Shown piece by piece: positions 43,410-51,139 of a stretch of 64,000 nucleotides of DNA. Each line of letters begins with the position of its first letter. The first letter of the stretch is position 1. The stretch is from UBA685 sp049890215 (GTDB taxonomy: Bacteria; Pseudomonadota; Alphaproteobacteria; Puniceispirillales; Puniceispirillaceae). The stretch lies in the NCBI GenBank assembly GCA_049890215.1, contig JBMHBX010000023.1:1-64000 (forward strand), given 5' to 3'. The notes below the pieces were generated by a model that saw only the letters and a program-made list of their open reading frames with translations, was not told the origin of the DNA and did not search any database. The translations under genes were made by a program, and so were the position numbers.

Positions 43410-44096
43410 TCAAGCATTTTGCTTGTTCATAAGTGGCATTCGCAATTGTGCGCCATCACATGCAAAATGAGGTGCCTCATGCCATACAGGCCCTTGTGCA
43501 TCAACGAAAAGACTGCCGTTAATCAAAGCGCTCATAACCCATTGATAGAGATGATGTTCAACTGGCAATAATCTGTCAGATAGTGAGTTGACGTTATCAT
43601 CAGCCATGCAAGCAATTTGTGCTTGTGCAATAATGGGGCCATCATCAAGACCGGCTGTCACAATATGAACAGTCACACCGTGATAAGCCTCATTTGCGTC
43701 TAATACGCGTTGGTGCGTATTTAGTCCTTTGTAATCAGGCAATAGGGAGGGGTGTATATTTATGATTTTTCCGGCAAATTGAGACACAAACTCTGATGAC
43801 AAAATCCGCATAAAACCGGCAAGCAAAATAAAATCTGCGCCAACGCTTTTGATAGCTTGCGACAGGGAGCCCTCACTTTGTTCCTTTGGATGACCCTTGT
43901 AGTCGATTATTTTTGTTGGCAGGCCGCGCTCTTGTGCAAGTGCCAGACCTGCACAGTTTTTATCGGCTGCCACAAGGCAGATTTCTGCATCATGATTGTG
44001 GGCAATAATGGCATCATGAAGCGCTAGCATGTTACTGCCGCGTCCTGATATCAATATTGCAAAACGAACTGGCATATCAGGCAAAAGCCTTATCAC
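43410..44096 (-). CDS. purN: Phosphoribosylglycinamide formyltransferase
   Basis: 228 residues. FAILISGRGSNMLAL opens the fold, LLAGFMRILSSEFV follows, and INIHPSLLPDYKGLNTH contains the catalytic His; GVTVHIVTAGLDDGPII provides the Asp. The enzyme formylates GAR in purine synthesis with 10-formyltetrahydrofolate. The start overlaps the end of purM by about 20 bases, indicating coupling. The common family length is close to 210; there is a modest C-terminal extension. Confidence 0.96.
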   Translation of the reverse strand: MIRLLPDMPVRFAILISGRGSNMLALHDAIIAHNHDAEICLVAADKNCAGLALAQERGLPTKIIDYKGHPKEQSEGSLSQAIKSVGADFILLAGFMRILSSEFVSQFAGKIINIHPSLLPDYKGLNTHQRVLDANEAYHGVTVHIVTAGLDDGPIIAQAQIACMADDNVNSLSDRLLPVEHHLYQWVMSALINGSLFVDAQGPVWHEAPHFACDGAQLRMPLMNKQNA

Positions 44097-45150
44097 AATT
44101 GGTCAAAATGACCGGAGCGTCTTTTCGCATTTCCATCTCACCAATGATGTAGGCATCTTCTCCTGTTAATGTTATCGCCTCTAAGGCTGCATCAGCTTTT
44201 TCAGAAGATACATAAATCAACATGCCAATGCCGCAATTAAACGTTCTTGCTAACTCAAAATCAGACAGCCCGCCGGCCCTTTTTAACCATTGGAAAAGAG
44301 GTGGTAGGGGGCGTGATGTCATTTCAAGGTTAGCGGCCAGTGTTTCATCATAAACACGTGGCGGATTTTCAATAAGACCACCACCAGTTATGTGCGCAAC
44401 ACCCGTTATGCCGCCTGCATGAATTGCCGCCATGACAGCGTCTGTATAAATGCGAGTTGGCGCTAACAAGGCCATGCCAAGTGATTGTTCACTGGCAAAA
44501 GGGGCGCTGTCATGCACTGATAAATTGTTATGTTCAATGATCTTGCGCACAAGGGAAAAGCCGTTGGCATGCACACCAGATGAGGGCAGTGCGATGATTT
44601 TATCACCCTTCTTAACCATGCCCTTTGTCAATATTTTGTCACGCTCAACAGCGCCGACACAAAAGCCTGCTAAATCATAATCGCCCTCACCATATATGCC
44701 TGGCATTTCGGCTGTTTCGCCGCCAATAAGGGCACAGCCTGCCTCTATACACCCATCTGCTATGCCAGCCACAATGGATTTTCCTACCTGAACATCTAAT
44801 TTTCCAGTAGAATAATAATCAAGAAAAAACAATGGCATGGCGCCTTGTGCTAAGATATCATTTGAGCACATGGCAACAAGGTCTATGCCTATGGTTCTGT
44901 GATTGTTCATCAGTTTGGCAATTTCAAGCTTTGTGCCAACACCATCAGTGCCGGATACCAAAATGGGGTCTTCAAAGCCAGCTGCTTTGAGATCAAATAA
45001 GCCACCAAACCCACCTAAATCAGGATTTGCGCCCCTTCGCATTGTCCGTTTTGCATCTGGTTTTATCTCATGAACAAGTGCTTCACCTGCGTCAATATCT
45101 ACGCCAGCATCACGGTAAGTCAGGCCGGTTTCATTCTTTTTGTCACTCAT
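44077..45150 (-). CDS. purM: Phosphoribosylformylglycinamidine cyclo-ligase
   Basis: 357 residues. TYRDAGVDIDAGEALV, SGTDGVGTKLEIA, LIGGETAEMPG and HITGGGLIENPPRV are diagnostic of PurM (AIR synthetase). It forms a purMN operon and is divergent from the DUF2066 gene. This purMN/hda neighbourhood is common in alphaproteobacteria. Confidence 0.97.
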   Translation of the reverse strand: MSDKKNETGLTYRDAGVDIDAGEALVHEIKPDAKRTMRRGANPDLGGFGGLFDLKAAGFEDPILVSGTDGVGTKLEIAKLMNNHRTIGIDLVAMCSNDILAQGAMPLFFLDYYSTGKLDVQVGKSIVAGIADGCIEAGCALIGGETAEMPGIYGEGDYDLAGFCVGAVERDKILTKGMVKKGDKIIALPSSGVHANGFSLVRKIIEHNNLSVHDSAPFASEQSLGMALLAPTRIYTDAVMAAIHAGGITGVAHITGGGLIENPPRVYDETLAANLEMTSRPLPPLFQWLKRAGGLSDFELARTFNCGIGMLIYVSSEKADAALEAITLTGEDAYIIGEMEMRKDAPVILTNCDKAFA

Positions 45151-45191
45151 GCTAGTCTCTTTTGATAAAGGCGTTATACTGTGACCACGTC

Positions 45192-46316
45192 ATGCGTAAA
45201 GGGCATATGGTTGTGATACGAATCTGTTGCATATTTTTAGTCTTCTTTTGCACTCTTAACAAGTCGGTTATGGCAGAATCGGCTTGCCAGAACGAGGTTT
45301 ATGGCGTCAGCGCGATTCAAATTGATGAGACAGCTAGTACGGCTAATGAGGCGCAAATAAACTCTATGAGGCGTGCCCACAGGGCTGCTTTTAATATTGT
45401 TATCAATCGCCTGTTGATAGATGATTTGCCGCAGACAGTCGATGTTATGCCTGAATCGCTTGTTGAATTAGTGCATATTCGCACCGAAACATCATTGCCG
45501 GGGCGTTATATTGCAGAGATAGATATTTGTTTCTCTCCCGAATTAATGCGTGATTTGTTTCGTGAACAGAATCTCTCCTGGGCAGAGGTCAATAGCCCGG
45601 TTATCCTGGTACTGCCAGTATTTGTGGATGGGGCAGGGGCCAGAGCATGGCAAAAAACCAATTTATGGCTGAACGGATGGTTGCAAGAGGCTTCGTCAGC
45701 TTCTGGTCTTCTGCAATATGCTGTCTTGAAGCCAACATTGCAAAATGAGCGTCAATTACGCGCTGAAAAAATAGCCATTGCAGATGAAGATGTCTTAAAA
45801 AACGCGGCTAAGCGTGCAAAGGCTGAGCAAATTCTTTGGACAAGAGCGGTGGTTGGCATTGAGGATGATGTGCCTGTTATCTCAATGCAAGCTATTATCT
45901 TTGATGCTGAAGGCGCTGTGATTGCCAATGTGATGGATGAGACTGATTATCAGGATAAAAAATCGCGTGCCACCTTATTTGAGACATTTCGCACGACTGT
46001 TCTGGAAAGGCTGGAGACAGGATGGCAAAAAGCCAATATAAGACAAGATGGCGATGATAACACTTTGGTTGTTTTTGTCCGCTTTTCAAAACATGAAGAG
46101 TGGGTTGAAAAGCAGGATAAGCTTAACCAGTTAAGTGCGATTAATGGATTTGATACAAAGCTAATCACCACCATTCAAGATGAGACAGGACAAAAAATCG
46201 GAGCGCAGGCTATGGTTATGATGAACATGAATGGCTCTTTGGAGGCGCTTGGCTATGGGTTGCCGCCTCTTGGATTGCGTTTGACATTTGAAAATGGCGT
46301 TCCGGTGATTGAGTGA
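45192..46316 (+). CDS. DUF2066 family exported protein
   Basis: About 374 residues from the ATG at 45192. A start at 45207, closer to AAAGGG, is also possible. A signal peptide is clear (VVIRICCIFLVFFCTLNKSVMA), with cleavage near AES. The mature start VYGVSAIQIDETASTANEAQ and MRRAHRAAFNIVINRLL match DUF2066. Function is unknown and export to the periplasm is predicted. The stop overlaps the Hda-like start (TGATG), so a periplasmic protein and a DnaA regulator are translationally coupled. Confidence 0.82.
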   Translation: MRKGHMVVIRICCIFLVFFCTLNKSVMAESACQNEVYGVSAIQIDETASTANEAQINSMRRAHRAAFNIVINRLLIDDLPQTVDVMPESLVELVHIRTETSLPGRYIAEIDICFSPELMRDLFREQNLSWAEVNSPVILVLPVFVDGAGARAWQKTNLWLNGWLQEASSASGLLQYAVLKPTLQNERQLRAEKIAIADEDVLKNAAKRAKAEQILWTRAVVGIEDDVPVISMQAIIFDAEGAVIANVMDETDYQDKKSRATLFETFRTTVLERLETGWQKANIRQDGDDNTLVVFVRFSKHEEWVEKQDKLNQLSAINGFDTKLITTIQDETGQKIGAQAMVMMNMNGSLEALGYGLPPLGLRLTFENGVPVIE

Positions 46317-46987
46317 TGACACAATTACCACTTTCGCTTGTGCTGCCTGACGAGGCGGATATTAAAGATTTCTTTGTCACACAAGCCAATCAACTTGCTT
46401 TTGGGTGGATTGAAAAATGGCCTGATTGGCCGGCGCCTTATCAGTCTGTGAATATTTACGGGCCGAAAGGGTGCGGCAAATCTCATTTAGGCGCTCTTTT
46501 TGGCGCTAAGTTACATTGTAAAACACTGACAAGCCTAACAGAATTTGACCGCGACCTCTTGGCCAGTTTTGACGGCTATATTCTTGACAGTGTTTCCATG
46601 GAGGCGGCATGGGATGAAATTGCTCTGTTTCATTTCTTTAATTACCTGTCAGAAACTGGCAAATCTGCCTATATCACAAGTGTGGAGGCATTATCGCAAA
46701 TGCCGTGGCGTCTGCCAGATCTGGCGTCACGCATAAGGGCTATCGCAGCGCAAAAGGTGGATATGCCAGATGATGATTTGCTGGCGGCCTTGCTTGATAG
46801 TTATTTTGCTAATCGACAATGTCAGGTTGCCGAGCCAGTTATGCGCTATATTTTAGCAAGAGTAGACAGAAGCTATGAGGCAGTCGCTGAGTTGGCCAGA
46901 GCCATCGATCATATCTCTTTGGCAGAAAAAAAACCAGTTACCATAGCGCTTATCAAAGAGCTGTTCCAGTCATCAGATGACCAATAG
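46316..46987 (+). CDS. hdaA: DnaA-related regulatory ATPase (HdaA type)
   Basis: 223 residues. An N-terminal clamp-binding-like MTQLPLSLVLPD precedes an AAA+ domain with P-loop YGPKGCGKSHLG, LDSV at the Walker B position and LASRIRA (sensor/arginine region). The short ATPase without a DnaA DNA-binding domain is the Hda/HdaA pattern, which stimulates DnaA-ATP hydrolysis after initiation. The QLPLSL peptide resembles a beta-clamp-binding motif, as expected for Hda. Start chosen at the ATG overlapping the previous stop. Confidence 0.9.
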   Translation: MTQLPLSLVLPDEADIKDFFVTQANQLAFGWIEKWPDWPAPYQSVNIYGPKGCGKSHLGALFGAKLHCKTLTSLTEFDRDLLASFDGYILDSVSMEAAWDEIALFHFFNYLSETGKSAYITSVEALSQMPWRLPDLASRIRAIAAQKVDMPDDDLLAALLDSYFANRQCQVAEPVMRYILARVDRSYEAVAELARAIDHISLAEKKPVTIALIKELFQSSDDQ

Positions 46988-46998
46988 GAGTATAACAA

Positions 46999-47781
46999 AT
47001 GTTGGATTTTGGGATTAAAGGGCGCAAGGCCATTGTTTGCGCTTCATCAAAGGGGCTTGGGTTTGGGTGTGCACAAGCACTTGCCAAAGCAGGTGTGGAC
47101 CTTGTGATGTGTGCAAGGGGGGCTGATTTGCTTGAGCGTTCAGCGCAGGCATTGCGTGATGAGACAGGTGTGAGTGTGACGACTGTTGCGTGTGATGTCA
47201 CAACAGAAGACGGGCGTGCCGCCTTGTTGGACGCCGCAGGTGATATCGACATCCTTGTGAATAATGCAGGAGGCCCGCCGCCCGGCAATTTCAGAGACTG
47301 GACCAGAGAGGATTGGATCGCCGCGATTGATTCCAATATGCTAAGCGCCATTGAACTGACAAAAGCATTGGTTGACCCGATGATTGAAAGGCGTTTTGGC
47401 CGCATTGTGAATATCACATCAGGCGCAGTGAAAAACCCCATTCCGGCTCTTGGGCTTTCAAATGCCGCACGCGCAGGTCTCACAGGCTTTGTTGCCGGTG
47501 TTTCACGCGAAGTTGCAGCTCATAATGTGACGATTAACGGCCTGTTACCGGGTCAGTTTAACACTGATAGAATTGAAACACTGATTGCGAACAGTGCGAA
47601 GGCACAAAATGTCAGCAAGCAAGAAATGCGGGATATGATTGAGCAAAGAAATCCAACAAAAAGACTAGGTGAAATTCATGAATTTGGTTTTGCCTGTGCC
47701 TGGATTTGTTCAGCGCATTCAGGCTATCTGACAGGGCAGAATATTCTGATTGATGGCGGTGTGCATAACGCCACTATCTAA
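46999..47781 (+). CDS. SDR family protein with replaced Tyr and Lys
   Basis: 260 residues. The Rossmann fold is clear (CASSKGLGFGCAQALAKAG, NNAGGPPPGNF) and the C-terminal ILIDGGVHNA is typical. At the active site, Ser141 is present in NITSGAV, but the usual Tyr and Lys are Ser154 and Arg158 (GLSNAARAG). This variant occurs in a known SDR branch, so it is not obvious damage. Standard dehydrogenase chemistry is unlikely. AGGAG precedes the ATG. It follows hdaA by 11 bases. Confidence 0.85.
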   Translation: MLDFGIKGRKAIVCASSKGLGFGCAQALAKAGVDLVMCARGADLLERSAQALRDETGVSVTTVACDVTTEDGRAALLDAAGDIDILVNNAGGPPPGNFRDWTREDWIAAIDSNMLSAIELTKALVDPMIERRFGRIVNITSGAVKNPIPALGLSNAARAGLTGFVAGVSREVAAHNVTINGLLPGQFNTDRIETLIANSAKAQNVSKQEMRDMIEQRNPTKRLGEIHEFGFACAWICSAHSGYLTGQNILIDGGVHNATI

Positions 47782-47786
47782 AGAAG

Positions 47787-48950
47787 CTAGTTTTCTATGT
47801 CAAAAAATTGGATGGTGCCGTTTTTAAGTGCCATCCCAATTTTACCTGATTTAAGAGATAACGCTTTCTTGCCAAAAACTTCATAACGCCACCCCTGAAG
47901 GACAGCCTGTTCTGTGTCATCAGATAATGCCAGCCTATCAAGGTCTGAGGCAGACGCTATCAGGCGCGGTGCGACCGAGGCGTCATCGCTTACATATTTC
48001 AACAGGACGCGCAGCATTTCTAAGACGGCGGGCGGCGCTTTTTCAGCTGGTCGCCTGTCTGGCAATTGAGGCCAGCTTGTTTTATCTGCTGCATTTGCTT
48101 GTTTAAGCACCTCAAGTATTTTTGTCGCAAGCCAGTTATTTTTCTGATTACCAATGCCTCTGATCCGAGAGATCTCTTCGATTGTTTTGGGCGCGGTAGC
48201 GGCAAGGTCAATTAATGTTTCATCTTTGAGAAAACGGCCTCTTGGCAAATCGCGTCTTTGACATTCACGCTCTCTGAAGGCGGCCAAAAATTTGAGACGG
48301 TTAAGGATAACTGGTTTGTTCGTGCGTATTTTTATCCTTTTATAACTTTGCTCCGGTTCCACCAGATAAGTGTCATCAGAGGCAAGTGTGCGCGCTTCAT
48401 CTGCGATCCAGCTAAGCTTGTTTTCTTTTTCAAGCTGGGCGATCAAAATAGGGTATATTTTTTCAAGATGAATCACATCATCAAGCGCATAGGCAATCTG
48501 TTTGTCTGATAAAGGGCGTTTTGACCAATCGGTGAAACGTGAAGATTTATCTATTGTTTTGCCAAGAAAATGTTGCACCAATTTATCATAGCCAACCTGA
48601 TCGCCTAATCCGCACACCATAGCCGCGATTTGACTGTCGAAAATCTGTTTTGGCACATGGCCGGTGAGGTGAAAGAAAATTTCAATATCCTGACGGCCTG
48701 CATGAAAGACTTTGGTAATGCTATCATTGGCCAATAATGCCCAAAGGCCGCTTAGGTCTAGGTCTTCTACAAGCGGATCTATGGCAAAATAAATGCCATT
48801 GCCGGCAATCTGAATCAAACAAAGCTGAGGGTAATACGTCTTTTCTCGTAAGAATTCAGTATCAATAGCAAACATATCTGCCTTGGCGATTATTGCCAGA
48901 GCTTCATCTAAGTCACTTTGTTGGGATATAACAAGAGGTAACGCGCACAT
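47787..48950 (-). CDS. rnd: Ribonuclease D
   Basis: 387 residues. The DEDD exonuclease domain begins with FAIDTEFLREKTYYPQLCLIQ (Asp and Glu of motif I), then KVFHAGRQDIEIF (motif II) and later YALDDV (motif III), followed by two HRDC-like helical regions (LAAFRERECQRRDLPRG; EMLRVLLKYVSDD). RNase D trims tRNA 3' ends. It is convergent with the SDR gene (5-base gap) and divergent from eipB. Confidence 0.95.
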   Translation of the reverse strand: MCALPLVISQQSDLDEALAIIAKADMFAIDTEFLREKTYYPQLCLIQIAGNGIYFAIDPLVEDLDLSGLWALLANDSITKVFHAGRQDIEIFFHLTGHVPKQIFDSQIAAMVCGLGDQVGYDKLVQHFLGKTIDKSSRFTDWSKRPLSDKQIAYALDDVIHLEKIYPILIAQLEKENKLSWIADEARTLASDDTYLVEPEQSYKRIKIRTNKPVILNRLKFLAAFRERECQRRDLPRGRFLKDETLIDLAATAPKTIEEISRIRGIGNQKNNWLATKILEVLKQANAADKTSWPQLPDRRPAEKAPPAVLEMLRVLLKYVSDDASVAPRLIASASDLDRLALSDDTEQAVLQGWRYEVFGKKALSLKSGKIGMALKNGTIQFFDIEN

Positions 48951-49109
48951 AGCCTAAATAATAGACCATTGTCTGCGTGAGGCAAACAGGCAAATGAGTG
49001 AAAGAGCCTGAAGTTGTGATAAAACTTGATTTTTCAGAGTTGCAAATTACATCTGAAAGCGAAATAGTCGTTTTTTAATCATGGATAGATGTAAGAAGTG
49101 AGTTAACGG

Positions 49110-49919
49110 ATGAAGTATGGCAAGCAGTATTTTCTGACAAGTGTAATGGTGCTATGCAGTGCAAGCGCTCTTCAGGCAGATATGTCTATAGAGTTGGCCC
49201 CGCATCAGATTACCTATCAGCTTGTCTTAAAAGAAGCTGAGCCCAAGACCAATATTGCTGCTATCACAGGCAAAACAATCTTTCGTGTAGTGCGCGAGTG
49301 TGACGGGTGGAAATCTGGTGAAGATTACATCATGAAAATGGCATTTGATGATGGCAATGAAGTGCTAATGGCATCTTTGTTTGAGAGCTATGAGAATGTC
49401 GAAAATGGTTTATTCAGCTTCACAATCGATGAGCGTTCAAATTATGACAAGCCATTGACCTTTGATGGTTTTGCACAGCAGGAAAAGGGGCGTGCTGGTG
49501 AAGCCTTTTTCTCAATTGCACCAGATAGCGCTTTGTCTTTGCCAGAGGATACCTTTTTTCCTGTCGGTCAAACTTTTGAAATATTGCGCCGTGCAAAGGC
49601 AGGAGACAGGTTTTTTACAAGTCATATCTTCTTCGGTGCCAAACCAGATGATGCATTGAAAAAAACCTCAATCATCATAGGAAAGCAACAAAGCACAAAT
49701 TATGAAGAGTTAACCTCTGATTTATTGCAAGATAGCTATTATCCTATTCAAGTGGCCTATTTTGACCCTAAGACGCAAACAGGCATACCATCTTATGAAA
49801 TCTCGTTTCATATGCAAGATAATGGCGTGGTGCCATTTTATCTGATTGATTACGGGGATTTTACGTTGCAGGCGAAAATGTCTGATATTTCAAAGGAGCC
49901 AAGCCCAACCTGTTTGTAA
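49110..49919 (+). CDS. eipB: EipB family periplasmic envelope-integrity protein (DUF1849)
   Basis: 269 residues. A signal peptide (FLTSVMVLCSASALQA) is followed by SIELAPHQITYQLVL, which matches the LAPH start of EipB/DUF1849 proteins. Two cysteines near the ends of the mature protein, Cys64 (RECDG) and Cys268 (PTCL), fit the conserved disulfide reported for Brucella EipB. EipB is a spiral beta-barrel protein needed for envelope integrity under stress in Brucella. A ribosome binding site is not obvious. Confidence 0.85.
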   Translation: MKYGKQYFLTSVMVLCSASALQADMSIELAPHQITYQLVLKEAEPKTNIAAITGKTIFRVVRECDGWKSGEDYIMKMAFDDGNEVLMASLFESYENVENGLFSFTIDERSNYDKPLTFDGFAQQEKGRAGEAFFSIAPDSALSLPEDTFFPVGQTFEILRRAKAGDRFFTSHIFFGAKPDDALKKTSIIIGKQQSTNYEELTSDLLQDSYYPIQVAYFDPKTQTGIPSYEISFHMQDNGVVPFYLIDYGDFTLQAKMSDISKEPSPTCL

Positions 49920-49941
49920 AAGAATGATTTTATCAGGAATG

Positions 49942-50838
49942 CTAGTCTTCATGAAACAGATAAGCTGCGCCCCTGATCCCGCTTGAATCACCATAGGTTG
50001 GTTTCAACAATTTGGTATCAATTGATTTTGAGAAAACATAGCCCGGCCATTTTCGGGGCACATTTGTATAAAGCCTGTCAATATTTGAGAGACCGCCGCC
50101 CAGTATAATGGCATCCGGATCCAAAATATTAATGATCATGGCAAGACCGCGACCAATGCGATCTTCCAATACTTGAAGGACAGAATCAGCAACAATGTCG
50201 CCAGATTCAGCTTTTTCCAAGATTGTTTTCGCATCACATTTTTCATTGGCTATTTTGAAATAATCAAGCTCTAAGCCTGTGCCCGAAATATAGGTCTCAA
50301 GACATCCTGTTCGACCACACCAACAATCATGACCTTCATATTCATAATCTACAGGCCATGGCAGAGGGACATGTCCCCATTCACCGGCAATGCCATTTAC
50401 ACCGCCAACAATCTGTTTGTCGACAACGATACCGCCGCCGCAACCAGTGCCGATGATGACACCAAAAACGCTGTCATAAGCGGCGCCTGCACCGTCTATG
50501 GCCTCCGATAATGCAAAACAATTAGCATCATTTGATATGCGTACAGGCGCATTAAGCGCTGCCTGAAGGTCAGTTTGCAGATTGCGGCCGTTTAGTGACT
50601 GAGAGTTAGACCCTTGCATAAGACCAGAGGCTTTTGAAATGCTCCCCGGCGTGCAAATTCCAACAGGCCCATTATAGCCATGCTCATCAGCTACCTTGTC
50701 TCTGAGGCCTGTAATGGCTCTTAAGACGGCATCATAATCTTTTGGGGTGGGGACACGCTCTCGGCAAATAAAAGAGCCGCTATCATCCAAGATGGCGGCT
50801 TCTATTTTTGTTCCGCCAAGGTCAATACCTAGACGCAT
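49942..50838 (-). CDS. ROK family sugar kinase (fructokinase-like)
   Basis: 298 residues. The ATP site is IDLGGTKIEAAIL, then SNDANCFALSEA and GTGCGGGI. The zinc motif GHDCWCGRTGCLETY is of the ROK type. DDS-C and HVPLPWP fit bacterial fructokinase/glucokinase Mak-type kinases. The sugar specificity cannot be settled from sequence. It is separated from rpmG by a very short gap on the same strand. Confidence 0.9.
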   Translation of the reverse strand: MRLGIDLGGTKIEAAILDDSGSFICRERVPTPKDYDAVLRAITGLRDKVADEHGYNGPVGICTPGSISKASGLMQGSNSQSLNGRNLQTDLQAALNAPVRISNDANCFALSEAIDGAGAAYDSVFGVIIGTGCGGGIVVDKQIVGGVNGIAGEWGHVPLPWPVDYEYEGHDCWCGRTGCLETYISGTGLELDYFKIANEKCDAKTILEKAESGDIVADSVLQVLEDRIGRGLAMIINILDPDAIILGGGLSNIDRLYTNVPRKWPGYVFSKSIDTKLLKPTYGDSSGIRGAAYLFHED

Positions 50839-50854
50839 TGCTTTTGCTCCAAAT

Positions 50855-51022
50855 TTACTTGATTTTCGCTTCGCGGAAAATCACATGCTTGCGTGCACGC
50901 GGGTCGTATTTTTTAAGCTCAAGCTTTTCAGGCTTTGTGCGCGGATTTTTCTTTGTGACATAAAAATATCCGGTGTCAGCTGTGCTAACAAGTCTGATTT
51001 GAAGAGTTGCTGGCTTTGCCAT
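50855..51022 (-). CDS. rpmG: Ribosomal protein bL33
   Basis: 55 residues, too short for automatic detection but clear by eye: MAKPATLQIRLVSTADTGYF, then YVTKKNPRTKPEKLELKKYDP, ending REAKIK. The KNPRTKPEKLELKKYDP segment is diagnostic of L33. No CxxC pair is present, so it is the zinc-independent (C-minus) form usual in proteobacteria. It lies between rnr and the ROK kinase. Confidence 0.97.
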   Translation of the reverse strand: MAKPATLQIRLVSTADTGYFYVTKKNPRTKPEKLELKKYDPRARKHVIFREAKIK

Positions 51023-51139
51023 CTTTCACGTTCCTTAACCAAAGGGCTTTAATTCTGAGGCCGCAACATGCGTTATTTACCCGAAGATGTCAACAATCTT
51101 TGCATCGAAACTTCACGTGCCATTTCCTTGCGCCATGCT

